NCBI RefSeq assembly: GCF_946478785.1
Contig: NZ_CAMLDD010000007.1
Coordinates: 62,001-126,000, forward strand
From: an uncultured Flavobacterium sp.
GTDB lineage: Bacteria; Bacteroidota; Bacteroidia; Flavobacteriales; Flavobacteriaceae
DNA: 64,000 nt
Reading direction: 5' to 3'
The notes beneath the pieces are model-generated. The model saw nothing but the letters and a program-made list of their open reading frames with translations, ran no database searches and was not told where the DNA came from. The translations under genes were made by a program, and so were the position numbers. Shown here one piece after another: positions 46,663 through 56,342 of this stretch (its first letter is position 1; the number at the start of each line of letters is the position of its first letter).

Positions 46663-47582
46663 CTTGAAAATATCATTTTAAGTTTGAAAAAGTTGATTTT
46701 TTTATACACTATTTTAGCAAAACTCATGAGTCCCATTCTTTTAAAAGATTTTTTTACAAATTCTCTTATTTTTCGTTTCTTCATGAAAATTCTATATTTC
46801 TCCAATTCCAAACTATATAGCTCTGGATCTTGCAACAATAAATCTTCCAAAGCAATGTAAAATTCATCGCTATAAGTCAATGCTTCATTTTTATTATCTA
46901 ACAAACTATTTCCGTGTACTCTAATTAAACCATAAGCATCTGAATTATCTAAATAAGCAAAATTTGCCTCTTTTAACACACATCGCATCCAGAAATTCCA
47001 ATCTTCTTTTTGTCTTAATTTTTCATTAAAACACCCTACTTTTTCAACTAAACTTGCTTTTACCAAAGGAGCCAATACAGTGATCATATTATCTCTCAAA
47101 AAAATTGGAAATAAAATTTCTCTTCCACCTTCTGTAGGGGTTAAACCTTTATCATAGTTAAGCATTCTGGAAAGATAACGATCATTTATGTGACCATTCC
47201 TAAAAAAGAAGCAATTAGAATGTGAAATATCTATTTTACTATTTTGAGCAAAATGCTCTATATGCAATCTTAATTTCTCTGGAGAAATAATATCATCTGC
47301 ATCAAGGAATAGAATAAATTCACCTTTAGCTTTTCGTAAACCCGTATTTCGCGTTGCTGGAAGTCCCTTATTTACTATATGTTTCTCATAAAACAAACGT
47401 GGTTCTTTACTCATTAAAATTTTGACGATACTCTCGGTATCATCGGATGAACTATCATCAATTACTATTGCTTCCCAATTCTTATAAGTCTGCAATTGCA
47501 AACTTTCTATGGCTTCACCGATAAAACGGGCATAATTATAACTAGGTATAATTACCGAAATTAGTCCTTTTTCTTTATTCAT
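46659..47582 (-). CDS. GT2 family glycosyltransferase
   Basis: 307 residues. Core: ISVIIPSYNYARFIGEAIESL, AIVIDDSSSDDTESIV, and FILFLDADDIISPEKLRLHI (about 88-107). The later QKEDWNFWMRCV holds the usual ED catalytic pair. TAATG coupling with the Wzy-like gene and ATGA with the next GT2. It has a basic C-terminal tail that may bind membranes. Confidence 0.85.
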   Translation of the reverse strand: MNKEKGLISVIIPSYNYARFIGEAIESLQLQTYKNWEAIVIDDSSSDDTESIVKILMSKEPRLFYEKHIVNKGLPATRNTGLRKAKGEFILFLDADDIISPEKLRLHIEHFAQNSKIDISHSNCFFFRNGHINDRYLSRMLNYDKGLTPTEGGREILFPIFLRDNMITVLAPLVKASLVEKVGCFNEKLRQKEDWNFWMRCVLKEANFAYLDNSDAYGLIRVHGNSLLDNKNEALTYSDEFYIALEDLLLQDPELYSLELEKYRIFMKKRKIREFVKKSFKRMGLMSFAKIVYKKINFFKLKMIFSR

Positions 47583-48916
47583 TACTGTAATAAATTTCTA
47601 CATTTTGCATTTGCAGGCTGTCTATTTTTAAAGGAAATTTTAAACTTTTGAATTAACCAAAATCCTCCAAATAAAACATTCAAAAATATCAAGTCTGTTA
47701 GTCCCTTGAAGTTTAAAAGCAGCATGTAAATAAAAATAGAAATAATAAAAAGCACTTTTATTCTTTTATTGATAATATAGCTACCACTTTTATATAAAAC
47801 TACAAATTGTAATAAAAAAAACAGCAGACTTCCAATTATCCCAAAATAGTATAATAAACGTAAAAAACCAATGTCTGTACCCATATAATACCCCTCTGCA
47901 TCATTGATTTGATTATTATAAAATATTCCATCTCCTATCAAATATGTAATATTATTATCAGGAAGTTTATACATTTCCTTCATTTGTTCTGTTGAACTTG
48001 TCGTTAAACTTCCTTCGTCGAAATAATTATAAAACATTTCAAAACCGAATTCCGATGCTATTCTTAAAGTATCAATTAATTTTTCATCTAACAAGAAAAA
48101 AACTGGCATTATCAGTAACGGTATAATGATAACGTAAGAAAAAAAAGCTCTCACTTTTAATGAAGATTTTAATCCGAATCTTGAAGGCAAAATCAATAAT
48201 AAGAATGCAATAGCTCCTCCTATCATTGTGGTTCTCGACATCATCATACCAAGAAGAAGTATTACCAGAAACGAGAATGAAAGCAAACGTATCTGACCTT
48301 TATTTTCACAATAAGGTATTAATAAAGGTATTAGAATTAAAGAGTAACCGCAGATTATGCCGGCCCCAAAATAATAGCTTGCAAAACCAACCAATCTAAA
48401 TTCTCTAAAAGCTTCACCTGTTGGGGGATCATTTAAATTTATAGCTGTAAATAAATCATGTATAGGTGGTGAAATAAACATTAAAAATGCAATAATAACC
48501 TGTAATAAAACACACGTAATAATATAAGCGGATACATGCTGAAATTTAACTTCTCCATAAAGTCGGCGCATCATCAAAGTAATTAAATATCCTCCTCCTA
48601 ACCATTGAATTACAAAGAAAGGATATTTAACAAATTCTAAATCTTTTGTGTGCCTTATAAAAACTATTAAAACAGAGAATATAGCTATAAAAAAACACAA
48701 AAAAATTGTTTTAATAAAATTTTTTGATAAATAAACAGGTTTCTTTAATATTACTTCTATAAGGAAACTCAACAACAAAACTACAAGACCAATTCCACTT
48801 ATTAATACTCTTGTCCCTGATGGGAATCCAGGAAACAAAACTGAATATATATAGAAGAAAAAAATAAAAAATGTTATAATTTTTTCTAGAAATCTATTTT
48901 TTAATAAATACCACAT
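47582..48916 (-). CDS. O-antigen polymerase-like membrane protein (Wzy)
   Basis: 444 residues with about 11-12 hydrophobic segments and a large hydrophilic loop (about 295-345, with EMYKLPDNNITYLIGDGIFYNN and GTDIGFLRLLYYFGIIG), the layout of Wzy polymerases in the Wzx/Wzy pathway. The DxGFLRLLYYFGxxG pattern recurs in O-antigen polymerases of this type. It is placed among transferases and after a Wzx flippase gene, which supports the call. No enzyme motif can confirm it. Confidence 0.7.
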   Translation of the reverse strand: MWYLLKNRFLEKIITFFIFFFYIYSVLFPGFPSGTRVLISGIGLVVLLLSFLIEVILKKPVYLSKNFIKTIFLCFFIAIFSVLIVFIRHTKDLEFVKYPFFVIQWLGGGYLITLMMRRLYGEVKFQHVSAYIITCVLLQVIIAFLMFISPPIHDLFTAINLNDPPTGEAFREFRLVGFASYYFGAGIICGYSLILIPLLIPYCENKGQIRLLSFSFLVILLLGMMMSRTTMIGGAIAFLLLILPSRFGLKSSLKVRAFFSYVIIIPLLIMPVFFLLDEKLIDTLRIASEFGFEMFYNYFDEGSLTTSSTEQMKEMYKLPDNNITYLIGDGIFYNNQINDAEGYYMGTDIGFLRLLYYFGIIGSLLFFLLQFVVLYKSGSYIINKRIKVLFIISIFIYMLLLNFKGLTDLIFLNVLFGGFWLIQKFKISFKNRQPANAKCRNLLQ

Positions 48917-48971
48917 AAATAGTGTTCTTCTTTACAGGAAAATTCCAAGAGTATTAAATACAATAAAATAT

Positions 48972-50000
48972 TTACTTATTTATTTTATTTAAAAAATGCC
49001 TTAGCACACGAACTGGTCTAATTGTTAACAAATTTAAAAAAGCTAAAAATTTAATTTTAAGATTTTCTTTATTGTTTTTTATGACACAAAGCATAGTCAA
49101 TGCATAATAGCTATCAAATACTTTCTTAAACACTTGAGGTTCTTTTGCAAAATTAACCTTTAATGTTTTCTTCCATAATGCAAAACTTTTCAATTCTTTT
49201 TCAGTATAGTTCCATTCAGTCAATATCATCTTAAGATGCAATTCTCTGAATTCTTCAGCAAATCCAAAATTAAAATTTTTTGTAATTGCAAGGCTTACTG
49301 ATAAACGTTTAACATCTCTGCCAACAATACTAATATTATCACCATGCCATCTATATTTTAGTAAAGGTTCTGGCAAATTAACAATTAAACCATTTGCTGA
49401 TACTCTAAGCCAAAGTTCATAGTCTTCAATGTTAATCATTTTTTCGTCGTACTTACCAAGATTCTGAATCTTATCCTTTTTAAAAAGAACAGTAGGATGT
49501 CCGATTGGACATGTAAATAAAAGCGCAGTAGCAATTTCTTTAGAAGTTAGAGGTATATTTACAAAATCTTCAATTTTGTTTCCTTTTCCGTCTATTATAG
49601 AATAATTTGTCCCGCATAAATCAACTTCTGGATATAAAAGCATAAATTCGACTTGCTTTTCTATTCTTTCCAATAAGGAAACATCATCAGCATCCATTCT
49701 TGCTATAAACTTACCTTTTGCCTCATCTATTCCTTTGTTTAAAGTCTTTACCAACTTTAAATTTTGTTCATTACGAATGATTCTGATACGTTTATCTTCT
49801 TGCGCTAAGCTTAATAAAATGGAAGATGTACTATCTGTTGAACAATCATCAATTAGTAAGATCTCTAAATTTGAATAGGTTTGACACATTATTGAACGCA
49901 CGGCTTCTTCTACATATAACTCCGCATTATAGCATGGAAGCACAACAGTTACTAAAGGTTTATTTTTTATCCCTGCTTTTTCAAAAACTTCTATAGACAT
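48972..50000 (-). CDS. GT2 family glycosyltransferase
   Basis: 342 residues from the ATG at 50000. VTVVLPCYNAELYVEEAVRSIMCQTYSNLEILLIDDCSTD is a classic GT2 start; FIARMDADDVSLLERIEKQV (about 100-118) is the DXD region; IGHPTVLFKK and INIEDYELWLRVS follow as in galactosyl/glucosyl-type WcaA relatives. A TTG at 50066 would extend into the preceding gene, so the ATG is preferred. Specificity unknown. Confidence 0.85.
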   Translation of the reverse strand: MSIEVFEKAGIKNKPLVTVVLPCYNAELYVEEAVRSIMCQTYSNLEILLIDDCSTDSTSSILLSLAQEDKRIRIIRNEQNLKLVKTLNKGIDEAKGKFIARMDADDVSLLERIEKQVEFMLLYPEVDLCGTNYSIIDGKGNKIEDFVNIPLTSKEIATALLFTCPIGHPTVLFKKDKIQNLGKYDEKMINIEDYELWLRVSANGLIVNLPEPLLKYRWHGDNISIVGRDVKRLSVSLAITKNFNFGFAEEFRELHLKMILTEWNYTEKELKSFALWKKTLKVNFAKEPQVFKKVFDSYYALTMLCVIKNNKENLKIKFLAFLNLLTIRPVRVLRHFLNKINK

Positions 50001-50044
50001 ATTTTTTTCTTCTCCTTTTTGATCTATTGTAAATGTGTGCGTAA

Positions 50045-51073
50045 TTATATATTTAAAGAATGGCAAAGTTCATTACTTGTTTTAATATGCTTAAATCCAA
50101 ATAGATCATTTAAATATTCCTGATCATCACTATTTATAGCATTACCATTCAAAATTCTAAATAAAACATCCTGTATTAACTCATATTCATCCCAATGTTT
50201 TTTAATATCAACCATGGATTTTTTATTCACATTATTTTCCACTCCATCTTCATCACAAAAAGTTGTTTTTTGTCGGAATAATTCTATATATTTATTAAGA
50301 TATATTGCATAGGCAATGTGCGATCCTACCCCATTTGAAATAATGTAATCTGATAACTGTATTATTGATTTTAATCTACTCAAAAAAAATGCATCATTAA
50401 TATGACCTGCAGTAGCAACAGAATAGCCTTTATCAATATAAACATTAGCTCTGCCTAATTGAATGTCTTTAAAATAAAGGCAGATAATTACGTTATCAAA
50501 TCCCTTTCTTTTTTCTTCAATGATTTCAATAAATTCGCCACTGTCGAAATCACTAAAAATACCATCTATAGAATGAAAAGGAAAAACCAATAAAATTTTA
50601 CCTTTTTTTTCTTTTAAATCATTATAATTCCTTTGATTTAATAGTGCTTCGGCATAATGAATATATGGACCTATTTTTAAAGCCCTTTTTGATGGGTATT
50701 CATTAATAATATATTTTTCCCTGTATTCACTAAATGTTAAAATTTTATCCGCAAAAGTAAAATGCTTATGAACAAAACTTGAAAAAATAAAACCGTGCTC
50801 TTGAGCAATATTATTTGGCAGACATTTTTTACCAATATATTGTAATAATACATGATAAAAACCATATAATTGAATATCTCCGTTTGGGTGAAAATATCCA
50901 TTCGGAATATTCTCTGCCAATTTTTCAAATTCAAATATTGAGATGTTTTTACGACGAGAACTCTCTGCTAAAAGAAACTTATTCTTCTCTAAATTTTTAC
51001 GCCTAATTATAGAATACAATATTTTTCTTGTACCCTTATATTTAAACAAACTTTTCATTAAAATATCTTTCAT
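50045..51073 (-). CDS. unrecognised cytosolic protein, candidate glycosyltransferase
   Basis: 342 residues, no clear signal peptide. Not assigned to a family. Suggestive segments are NNIAQEHGFIFSSFVHKHFTFADKILTFSEYRE (an HG followed by a loop as in GT-B sialyl- and capsule-transferases), KILLVFPFHSIDG, and IISNGVGSHIAYAIYLNKYIELF (a Ser/Gly donor-phosphate loop). ATGA overlap with wzx. As one of the first genes after the Pse block it is a candidate pseudaminyl transferase, but this is inference from position and weak motifs. Confidence 0.45.
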   Translation of the reverse strand: MKDILMKSLFKYKGTRKILYSIIRRKNLEKNKFLLAESSRRKNISIFEFEKLAENIPNGYFHPNGDIQLYGFYHVLLQYIGKKCLPNNIAQEHGFIFSSFVHKHFTFADKILTFSEYREKYIINEYPSKRALKIGPYIHYAEALLNQRNYNDLKEKKGKILLVFPFHSIDGIFSDFDSGEFIEIIEEKRKGFDNVIICLYFKDIQLGRANVYIDKGYSVATAGHINDAFFLSRLKSIIQLSDYIISNGVGSHIAYAIYLNKYIELFRQKTTFCDEDGVENNVNKKSMVDIKKHWDEYELIQDVLFRILNGNAINSDDQEYLNDLFGFKHIKTSNELCHSLNI

Positions 51074-52476
51074 GCGTATTTGAAGTGAGTTCTTTTAAAA
51101 AAATAAAAAGGCAAGGCCGCAGCATAACAGACTGTAATTAAAATTTTGTAAGTAGTTGGTAAATCAATTACAAATAAAACAACAGCAAATGAAAGAACCG
51201 TAAATAAAAACCATATTTTGGGTCTGAATTGTGTAACCGCCACTTCTTTGTAGTCTTTTAAAAAAAAGGTACCATAGCCCATAATTAAATAACAAAAATA
51301 TAAAACAAACGCTGGGATTTTAATTCCGTAAATTGGAACAAACAAAACATTGAGTAAAACACATAATAATCCTGCTCCAAAAGTTACTTTCCATAGATTA
51401 CGTGTTCTTTCCTTATAAAATAAAATGGCTGCAACACCAAAATACATAGGTCTATAATTATGCGACATAATAAAAATTGCAGCTAAAACATAAACTGTTT
51501 TAAGTTCATCATTTTTGACCATTATTTCAAAAATTTCTTTCAGCCAAAAACAACCTATAGAAGATAAAATTACTAATGAAAATTGTACAGCCCAGATTAA
51601 ACTTCTGACCGAATCATAGTTTTTCAATTTTATCTGCTCAGAAATAACAGGAGAAGCTGCTGTATTAATCGCTCCTACAGCCATTGCCATTAAACCTCCA
51701 AAAGATGCTGCAAAACCATAATAACCAATTTGAGATGTACTTATCAAAAAAAACTTTAATATTAAAGTATCAGAAGAACTAAGCAAAAAACTTCCATAAA
51801 AATGAGGAAGCATTGGTAAGGAAATAGATAATCCTTTTCTTATTACTACTCTTTTGAATTTATAAATTGGTCTAATTTTCAAAATGTAACGTAAGGGATA
51901 CCAATAAGAAAAATGAAGTAATAGCATTGAAATACAGTTAGCTATAAACCAACCCATATAATGCAAATCTAAAATAACAATTGTATAATAATTTAAAACA
52001 ATTGTTATGAAAGAAATTATAATTGTTCTAATAACTACCTGCTTAGGCTTCTGATTAAGCTGGTAATATAGCTGACCAATAGTATCGGCAGGACCAAAGC
52101 ATACAATTGGGACAATATTTAATATAATAATACAATATAAATTCTCACTTGCTTCTTTTGGAATAATAAAATAAATGACTGTAGCTAATAACAAAGAGTA
52201 TAAAATCATCCAAATGTTAAGAAACCCGTAAAATTGCCCCCATCTTTTTTTAAAGTGATGTGAATGCTGAAAATAAGCATTTGCCATTGGTAATTGAAGC
52301 CCCAACATTGATAGCACACTTATTAAGCCTAAACTAGAATTCATTAATGATTGTATCCCGTAATCCTCTGTTGTTAATACTTTAGTAAAAATTGGTAACA
52401 TTAAGAGAGCAATAATCTTGGGTACAAAAGGACCTAGCCCATAAATAAGACTATGGGAAATTACTTTTTTAAACAT
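51070..52476 (-). CDS. wzx: Wzx-type lipid-linked oligosaccharide flippase
   Basis: Polysaccharide transporter (PST/MOP superfamily), 468 residues with about 12-14 membrane segments. The N-terminus SHSLIYGLGPFVPKIIALLMLPIFTKVLTTEDYG is typical of Wzx. It flips undecaprenyl-linked repeat units to the periplasm for Wzy. Located directly before the candidate transferase (ATGA overlap) and close to the Wzy gene at 47582. The main alternative flippase candidate is 42479. Confidence 0.9.
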   Translation of the reverse strand: MFKKVISHSLIYGLGPFVPKIIALLMLPIFTKVLTTEDYGIQSLMNSSLGLISVLSMLGLQLPMANAYFQHSHHFKKRWGQFYGFLNIWMILYSLLLATVIYFIIPKEASENLYCIIILNIVPIVCFGPADTIGQLYYQLNQKPKQVVIRTIIISFITIVLNYYTIVILDLHYMGWFIANCISMLLLHFSYWYPLRYILKIRPIYKFKRVVIRKGLSISLPMLPHFYGSFLLSSSDTLILKFFLISTSQIGYYGFAASFGGLMAMAVGAINTAASPVISEQIKLKNYDSVRSLIWAVQFSLVILSSIGCFWLKEIFEIMVKNDELKTVYVLAAIFIMSHNYRPMYFGVAAILFYKERTRNLWKVTFGAGLLCVLLNVLFVPIYGIKIPAFVLYFCYLIMGYGTFFLKDYKEVAVTQFRPKIWFLFTVLSFAVVLFVIDLPTTYKILITVCYAAALPFYFFKRTHFKYA

Positions 52477-52542
52477 AAAAAGTTTACTTTTTTTTGGCTA
52501 CAGCGACAGCTTTTCCAGTTAATATTAAAGAAGTAAATAGAA

Positions 52543-53199
52543 TTATGTCCAAAACTTAATCAAATCCTCTGATCTGATATTCTTAATAACTAAGTTAGGA
52601 CTACTACCAAATACAATCGAGTTATTGGGGATGTTGGTATCTTTGATATATGTATTTGCTGATATAATCACATTATCACCTATTTTTGAATCACCAATAA
52701 CTTTACTGTTTGATAACATCTTTACATTTTTTCCAAATTTTGGAAAAATCCCTTTATTATTTCCAACAGTACATCCCTGACTAAATGAAAAATAATCATT
52801 AAAAATTCCTCTTCCAATCACAGTACCAAGTGGATGATCTAAATGAAAAATTTCGGGAAGAGAGACTTCATAAAAAAGATCACATGAATTTAAAGTTCTA
52901 TTCAAATAATAAACTTTATCACAAACTATTTTATTTTCGTTATTTGATTTAAATATTGTATTACTTAAATAATATAAGAATATACACCATTGCCCTGAAT
53001 GAAATGGATTAAAAAATGCTTCTTCATCTTTGTTATAATATTTGTTATTTGTATTACTAAAACAATATTCAACCCTTTTCATAGCATCATCAAATGAAAA
53101 CTTAATCAATTCTTCCTCCAATTTGGTTAATTTAAATATCTGTAATTGTTTAAACAGCAGGTCTAAAATAAATTCATCATCAAAATCACTCAACAACAT
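52543..53199 (-). CDS. left-handed beta-helix acyltransferase (CysE-like)
   Basis: 218 residues. The N-terminal 100 residues are alpha-helical and Phe/Tyr-rich, as in serine O-acetyltransferase-like proteins; the C-terminal part has hexapeptide repeats (IFHLDHPLGTVIGRGIFNDYFSFSQGCTVGNNKGIFPKFGKNVKM, then IGDSKIGDNVIISANTYIKD) with the catalytic-type His in LDHPLGTVIG. It probably acetylates a sugar or nonulosonate rather than serine, given its position between the Pse block and wzx. Substrate unknown. Confidence 0.7.
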   Translation of the reverse strand: MLLSDFDDEFILDLLFKQLQIFKLTKLEEELIKFSFDDAMKRVEYCFSNTNNKYYNKDEEAFFNPFHSGQWCIFLYYLSNTIFKSNNENKIVCDKVYYLNRTLNSCDLFYEVSLPEIFHLDHPLGTVIGRGIFNDYFSFSQGCTVGNNKGIFPKFGKNVKMLSNSKVIGDSKIGDNVIISANTYIKDTNIPNNSIVFGSSPNLVIKNIRSEDLIKFWT

Positions 53200-53257
53200 A
53201 AAATCTCATTAAATTAGTAACTTATTGTAAATACAATATCTTCTATCTTCTTTTATT

Positions 53258-54283
53258 CTAATTAATACTTAACTTTTCTAAACTAATTTTAGAAAAGTAA
53301 ATAGACGTTCCCGTGTTATTACCATGTGCAGAATAATAACTCATCCATAAATAACCATCTTTAATTATCATACCTGGATATGAACAGTCTCCACTGCTCT
53401 CGATAGTCATTAATTTTTTATAAGAATTTGTTTTTAAATTATAATATCCCAAAATTAATTTATGAGATTCTCTCCCACTAACAAGAACACCATCTTTATA
53501 AAACACAAATTCCGGCCCTCCAAAATTATTGATAGGAACTTCACCAAACCATTCCCATGATTTACCTAAATCGGTCGATTTACCAATCATTCCATTTGAA
53601 AAATTCCGTCTCACAAGTGCATAAAAAACGCCATTATTATCGACTTTTAAAGTTGTTTCAGACGGCTCTCCTTCAATATTTTCCACTAAATTTTCATTTT
53701 TAAATTGCAAACCATCTAAACTAGTGTAGAGATCAAATAAATTGTCTAAACCGTAAGCAAAAGTATAAGCTTTCCCTTTGTACCAGGTAATTTTCCAGGG
53801 CCACGCTTCATTACCTGCTATTTTTGCAGTGTAACCTATTTTCTTATCTAATATAACATTTTCTAAATTCTGCCATCCTTCATTACTATAAACAGACTTA
53901 TAATCCCTAAAAGCAACAAGCTCTTTATTAACATATTTGGAACCATGAATGTACGCCATTAATTTATTTCCATTTATCGTAAAAGAAGCATTACGCAAAT
54001 CAAGTCCTTCTATGCTAAACTCTTTAATAAGATTCCATTTTAAACCATCTGCACTATTTAGTATTTTTACAACTCCATCTTTACCCAGGCCATGTTTATC
54101 TGATTCCCGGTAAGATAAAAACCATTGATTCTCAAAAAAAACCAAATCGGTAAAAGCATTGTTCAGCCCTTCATTAAATGTAACTTTCTGTGTAATTATT
54201 TTGTCTGTATCATCTTCATCTTGTGCAGTACAAGAAAAACAAAAAATAAGTATAAACAAAAAGTGTAGTAATCTTACTTTCAT
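53258..54283 (-). CDS. sialidase-like beta-propeller lipoprotein in the Pse cluster
   Basis: 341 residues. Lipoprotein signal (MKVRLLHFLFILIFCFSC, Cys18). Asp-box-like repeats NSADGLKW (76-83), TSLDGLQF (187-194) and STDLGKSWEW (236-245) indicate a six-bladed sialidase fold. R59 (YRES), R225/R226 and R271 (GRES) could form an arginine triad, E209 or E206 and Y302 (SYPG) the Tyr/Glu pair. It lies eight bases after pseI. A secreted, membrane-tethered sugar-binding or exo-hydrolase function on nonulosonic acids is plausible; activity and specificity are inferred. Confidence 0.7.
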   Translation of the reverse strand: MKVRLLHFLFILIFCFSCTAQDEDDTDKIITQKVTFNEGLNNAFTDLVFFENQWFLSYRESDKHGLGKDGVVKILNSADGLKWNLIKEFSIEGLDLRNASFTINGNKLMAYIHGSKYVNKELVAFRDYKSVYSNEGWQNLENVILDKKIGYTAKIAGNEAWPWKITWYKGKAYTFAYGLDNLFDLYTSLDGLQFKNENLVENIEGEPSETTLKVDNNGVFYALVRRNFSNGMIGKSTDLGKSWEWFGEVPINNFGGPEFVFYKDGVLVSGRESHKLILGYYNLKTNSYKKLMTIESSGDCSYPGMIIKDGYLWMSYYSAHGNNTGTSIYFSKISLEKLSIN

Positions 54284-54291
54284 ATAGTTTA

Positions 54292-55344
54292 TTATTTAAT
54301 AATACAATCCCATTTTAATGCGTCTCCTATTTCTAAATCAGCATTAACTTTTTTACCTAAAATGTCATTAAAATATTTAGGATGTAATCCAAAACCTGGT
54401 CTTATTGATTTAACATTTTCCTCCGTAATTACATCTCCTGCCTTAATATCTTCAACTACATATAATGATCTGGAAAAATCCTTTCCTTTTGCTTGCTTTT
54501 CTGTTAACTTATAATCAACAATTCCAATAGCACTCTCCGCTTCTCTCACGGCTTTAACCATTTCCGTAAACTCTTCTTCATTCATAGAAAAGGAAGCATC
54601 CGGCCCTCCTATGGAACGATCTAGGATAAAATGTTTCTCAATTATTTTTGCTCCAAAAACTGTTGCTACAATTGGAACTGTTGCACCCATCGTGTGATCC
54701 GACAATCCACTAATAACGTTATAACGTTCTGCCAAATCTTTAACCATACACATATTAGCTTCTTCAATAGGAGCGGGATAACTTGACGTACATTTTAATA
54801 ATGCAATATCATGATTTCCCATTCTTCTGCAAGCATCAACTGCTAATTCAATATCTTTTTTTTCGGCAATACCAGTTGAAATTATGATAGGTTTACCTTT
54901 AGATGCGGTATATTCAATCAAAGGAATGTCAGTGATTTCAAAAGAAGCAATTTTATATGCGGGCGCACTTAACTCTTCTAGAAAATCAACTGCACTTTTA
55001 TCAAACGGAGAAGAAAAACAAATAAGACCTTCTTCTTCAGCTATTTTGAAAAGTTCTGCGTGCCATTCCCATGGAGTATAAGCCTGTTTATATAAATCAT
55101 GAAGATACTGTCCATCCCATAATGTTCCTTGAGTTATCTTAAAATCATTTTTTTTAGAATCAAGTGTTATCGTATCTGCTGTAAAAGTCTGAAATTTTAT
55201 ACAATCAGCCCCTGCCCTTTTAGCAGCTCTAATCGTATCGATTGCGTTTACTATGCTTCCATTATGATTAGCTGATAATTCTGCAATTATAAAAGTTGGG
55301 TGTCCTTCACCAATTAGCCTTTTGCCTATAGAAATTTCCTTCAT
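54292..55344 (-). CDS. pseI: pseudaminic acid synthase PseI
   Basis: NeuB-family condensation of the 2,4-diacetamido-trideoxy-altrose with PEP to pseudaminic acid. 350 residues from the ATG at 55344. Barrel motifs FIIAELSANHNGSIVNAIDTI (ANHNG is typical of PseI/NeuB), CIKFQTFTADTITLD, YKIASFEITDIPLIEY, LSDHTMGATVP and IIEKHFILDRS, then a C-terminal SAF domain with RSLYVVEDIKAGDVITEENVKSIRPGFGL. The longer start at 55365 overlaps the ATP-grasp gene and is less likely. PseI-like rather than LegI-like features (DRSIGGPDASFSM) support the call. Confidence 0.92.
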   Translation of the reverse strand: MKEISIGKRLIGEGHPTFIIAELSANHNGSIVNAIDTIRAAKRAGADCIKFQTFTADTITLDSKKNDFKITQGTLWDGQYLHDLYKQAYTPWEWHAELFKIAEEEGLICFSSPFDKSAVDFLEELSAPAYKIASFEITDIPLIEYTASKGKPIIISTGIAEKKDIELAVDACRRMGNHDIALLKCTSSYPAPIEEANMCMVKDLAERYNVISGLSDHTMGATVPIVATVFGAKIIEKHFILDRSIGGPDASFSMNEEEFTEMVKAVREAESAIGIVDYKLTEKQAKGKDFSRSLYVVEDIKAGDVITEENVKSIRPGFGLHPKYFNDILGKKVNADLEIGDALKWDCIIK

Positions 55345-55348
55345 TATT

Positions 55349-56299
55349 TTATTGTATATATTCATTAAATCCTTTATATATTTTTTTTCCTATAGCTGTT
55401 TCTTCATAATCAGAGACAGGAATACCCATCATATCTTCTATAGACCATTGAACATCTTTAAAACCTAAAAGATCTCTAAATCGAACTGTACTTGAAAATC
55501 TAGGGTTTATTTCAAAGACAACTGGACCTTTTGATGTCAGGCGAAGCTGAATATTTATACTTCCTCTTAAATTAAGTTTTTCTGCTACAGCATGCAGGAG
55601 ACTGGTAATGGTTTGATTTGCTATGATTTCTGCATAGCCTGTAAACCCTCCCATTAATTCTCTTTTTAATATAATGGATCTTGTAAGCCCGTCATTATTT
55701 CTAAAAACACCGCAAGTATACTCACCATTATCACCATCTAAAAATTCTTGGACAATATAATCTGATTTATTTCCTTTAAAATATGTCAGTGTATTATTAT
55801 CGTAAACAATACTCACATTACTACTTCCCGATCCTGTTCTGGATTTTAAAATTACGGGGAACTTTTCAATGTGATCAACTTCATCTAACACGCGAGTATA
55901 TGGAAATGGAAGATTTTCCTCTTTTAAAAAATTAGCGGTAAAAAGTTTATCAAAGCCAATCTTAAGTGCGTCAGTAGATGCCAAAATTAATGGTGCTTTC
56001 CCTATCTTATTAATATTTTCTTTAGAAAAAAATCGTAATTCAGGTTCAGAAATTGGTATAATAAAATCTATATTATGTTCAATAACATTTTTTTCTAAAT
56101 TTTTCAAAAAATCAGGGTCTTTACATGGCAGTCCCAGAAAAAAATTAGGATAAATAAATTTAGCAGCATTCTTATCTGAAATATCACAGCCAAATAAATT
56201 ATCAATTAAGTTACTCTCGTTTAAAATTTTCCCAACACTTTGACCAATATCACCACCACAACCAGTAACAAGTACATTAGCCTTTTTCTTATCTATCAT
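55349..56299 (-). CDS. ATP-grasp enzyme of the Pse cluster
   Basis: 316 residues in carbamoyl-phosphate-synthase-like ATP-grasp form: N-terminal Rossmann pre-domain (VLVTGCGGDIGQSVGKIL), then FPVILKSRTGSGSSNVSIV as the ATP-binding loop and GPVVFEINPRFSSTVRFRDLLG with the metal-binding ExNPR residues. These enzymes activate a carboxylate and ligate it to an amine or thiol. In a Pse cluster it could add an amino-acid or other acyl group to the sugar, or act on the acid itself. The substrate is not known. Confidence 0.78.
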   Translation of the reverse strand: MIDKKKANVLVTGCGGDIGQSVGKILNESNLIDNLFGCDISDKNAAKFIYPNFFLGLPCKDPDFLKNLEKNVIEHNIDFIIPISEPELRFFSKENINKIGKAPLILASTDALKIGFDKLFTANFLKEENLPFPYTRVLDEVDHIEKFPVILKSRTGSGSSNVSIVYDNNTLTYFKGNKSDYIVQEFLDGDNGEYTCGVFRNNDGLTRSIILKRELMGGFTGYAEIIANQTITSLLHAVAEKLNLRGSINIQLRLTSKGPVVFEINPRFSSTVRFRDLLGFKDVQWSIEDMMGIPVSDYEETAIGKKIYKGFNEYIQ

Positions 56300-56342
56300 A
56301 ATTTTGAAATCTTATATGTAATTACTACTTTAATGTCCACGA

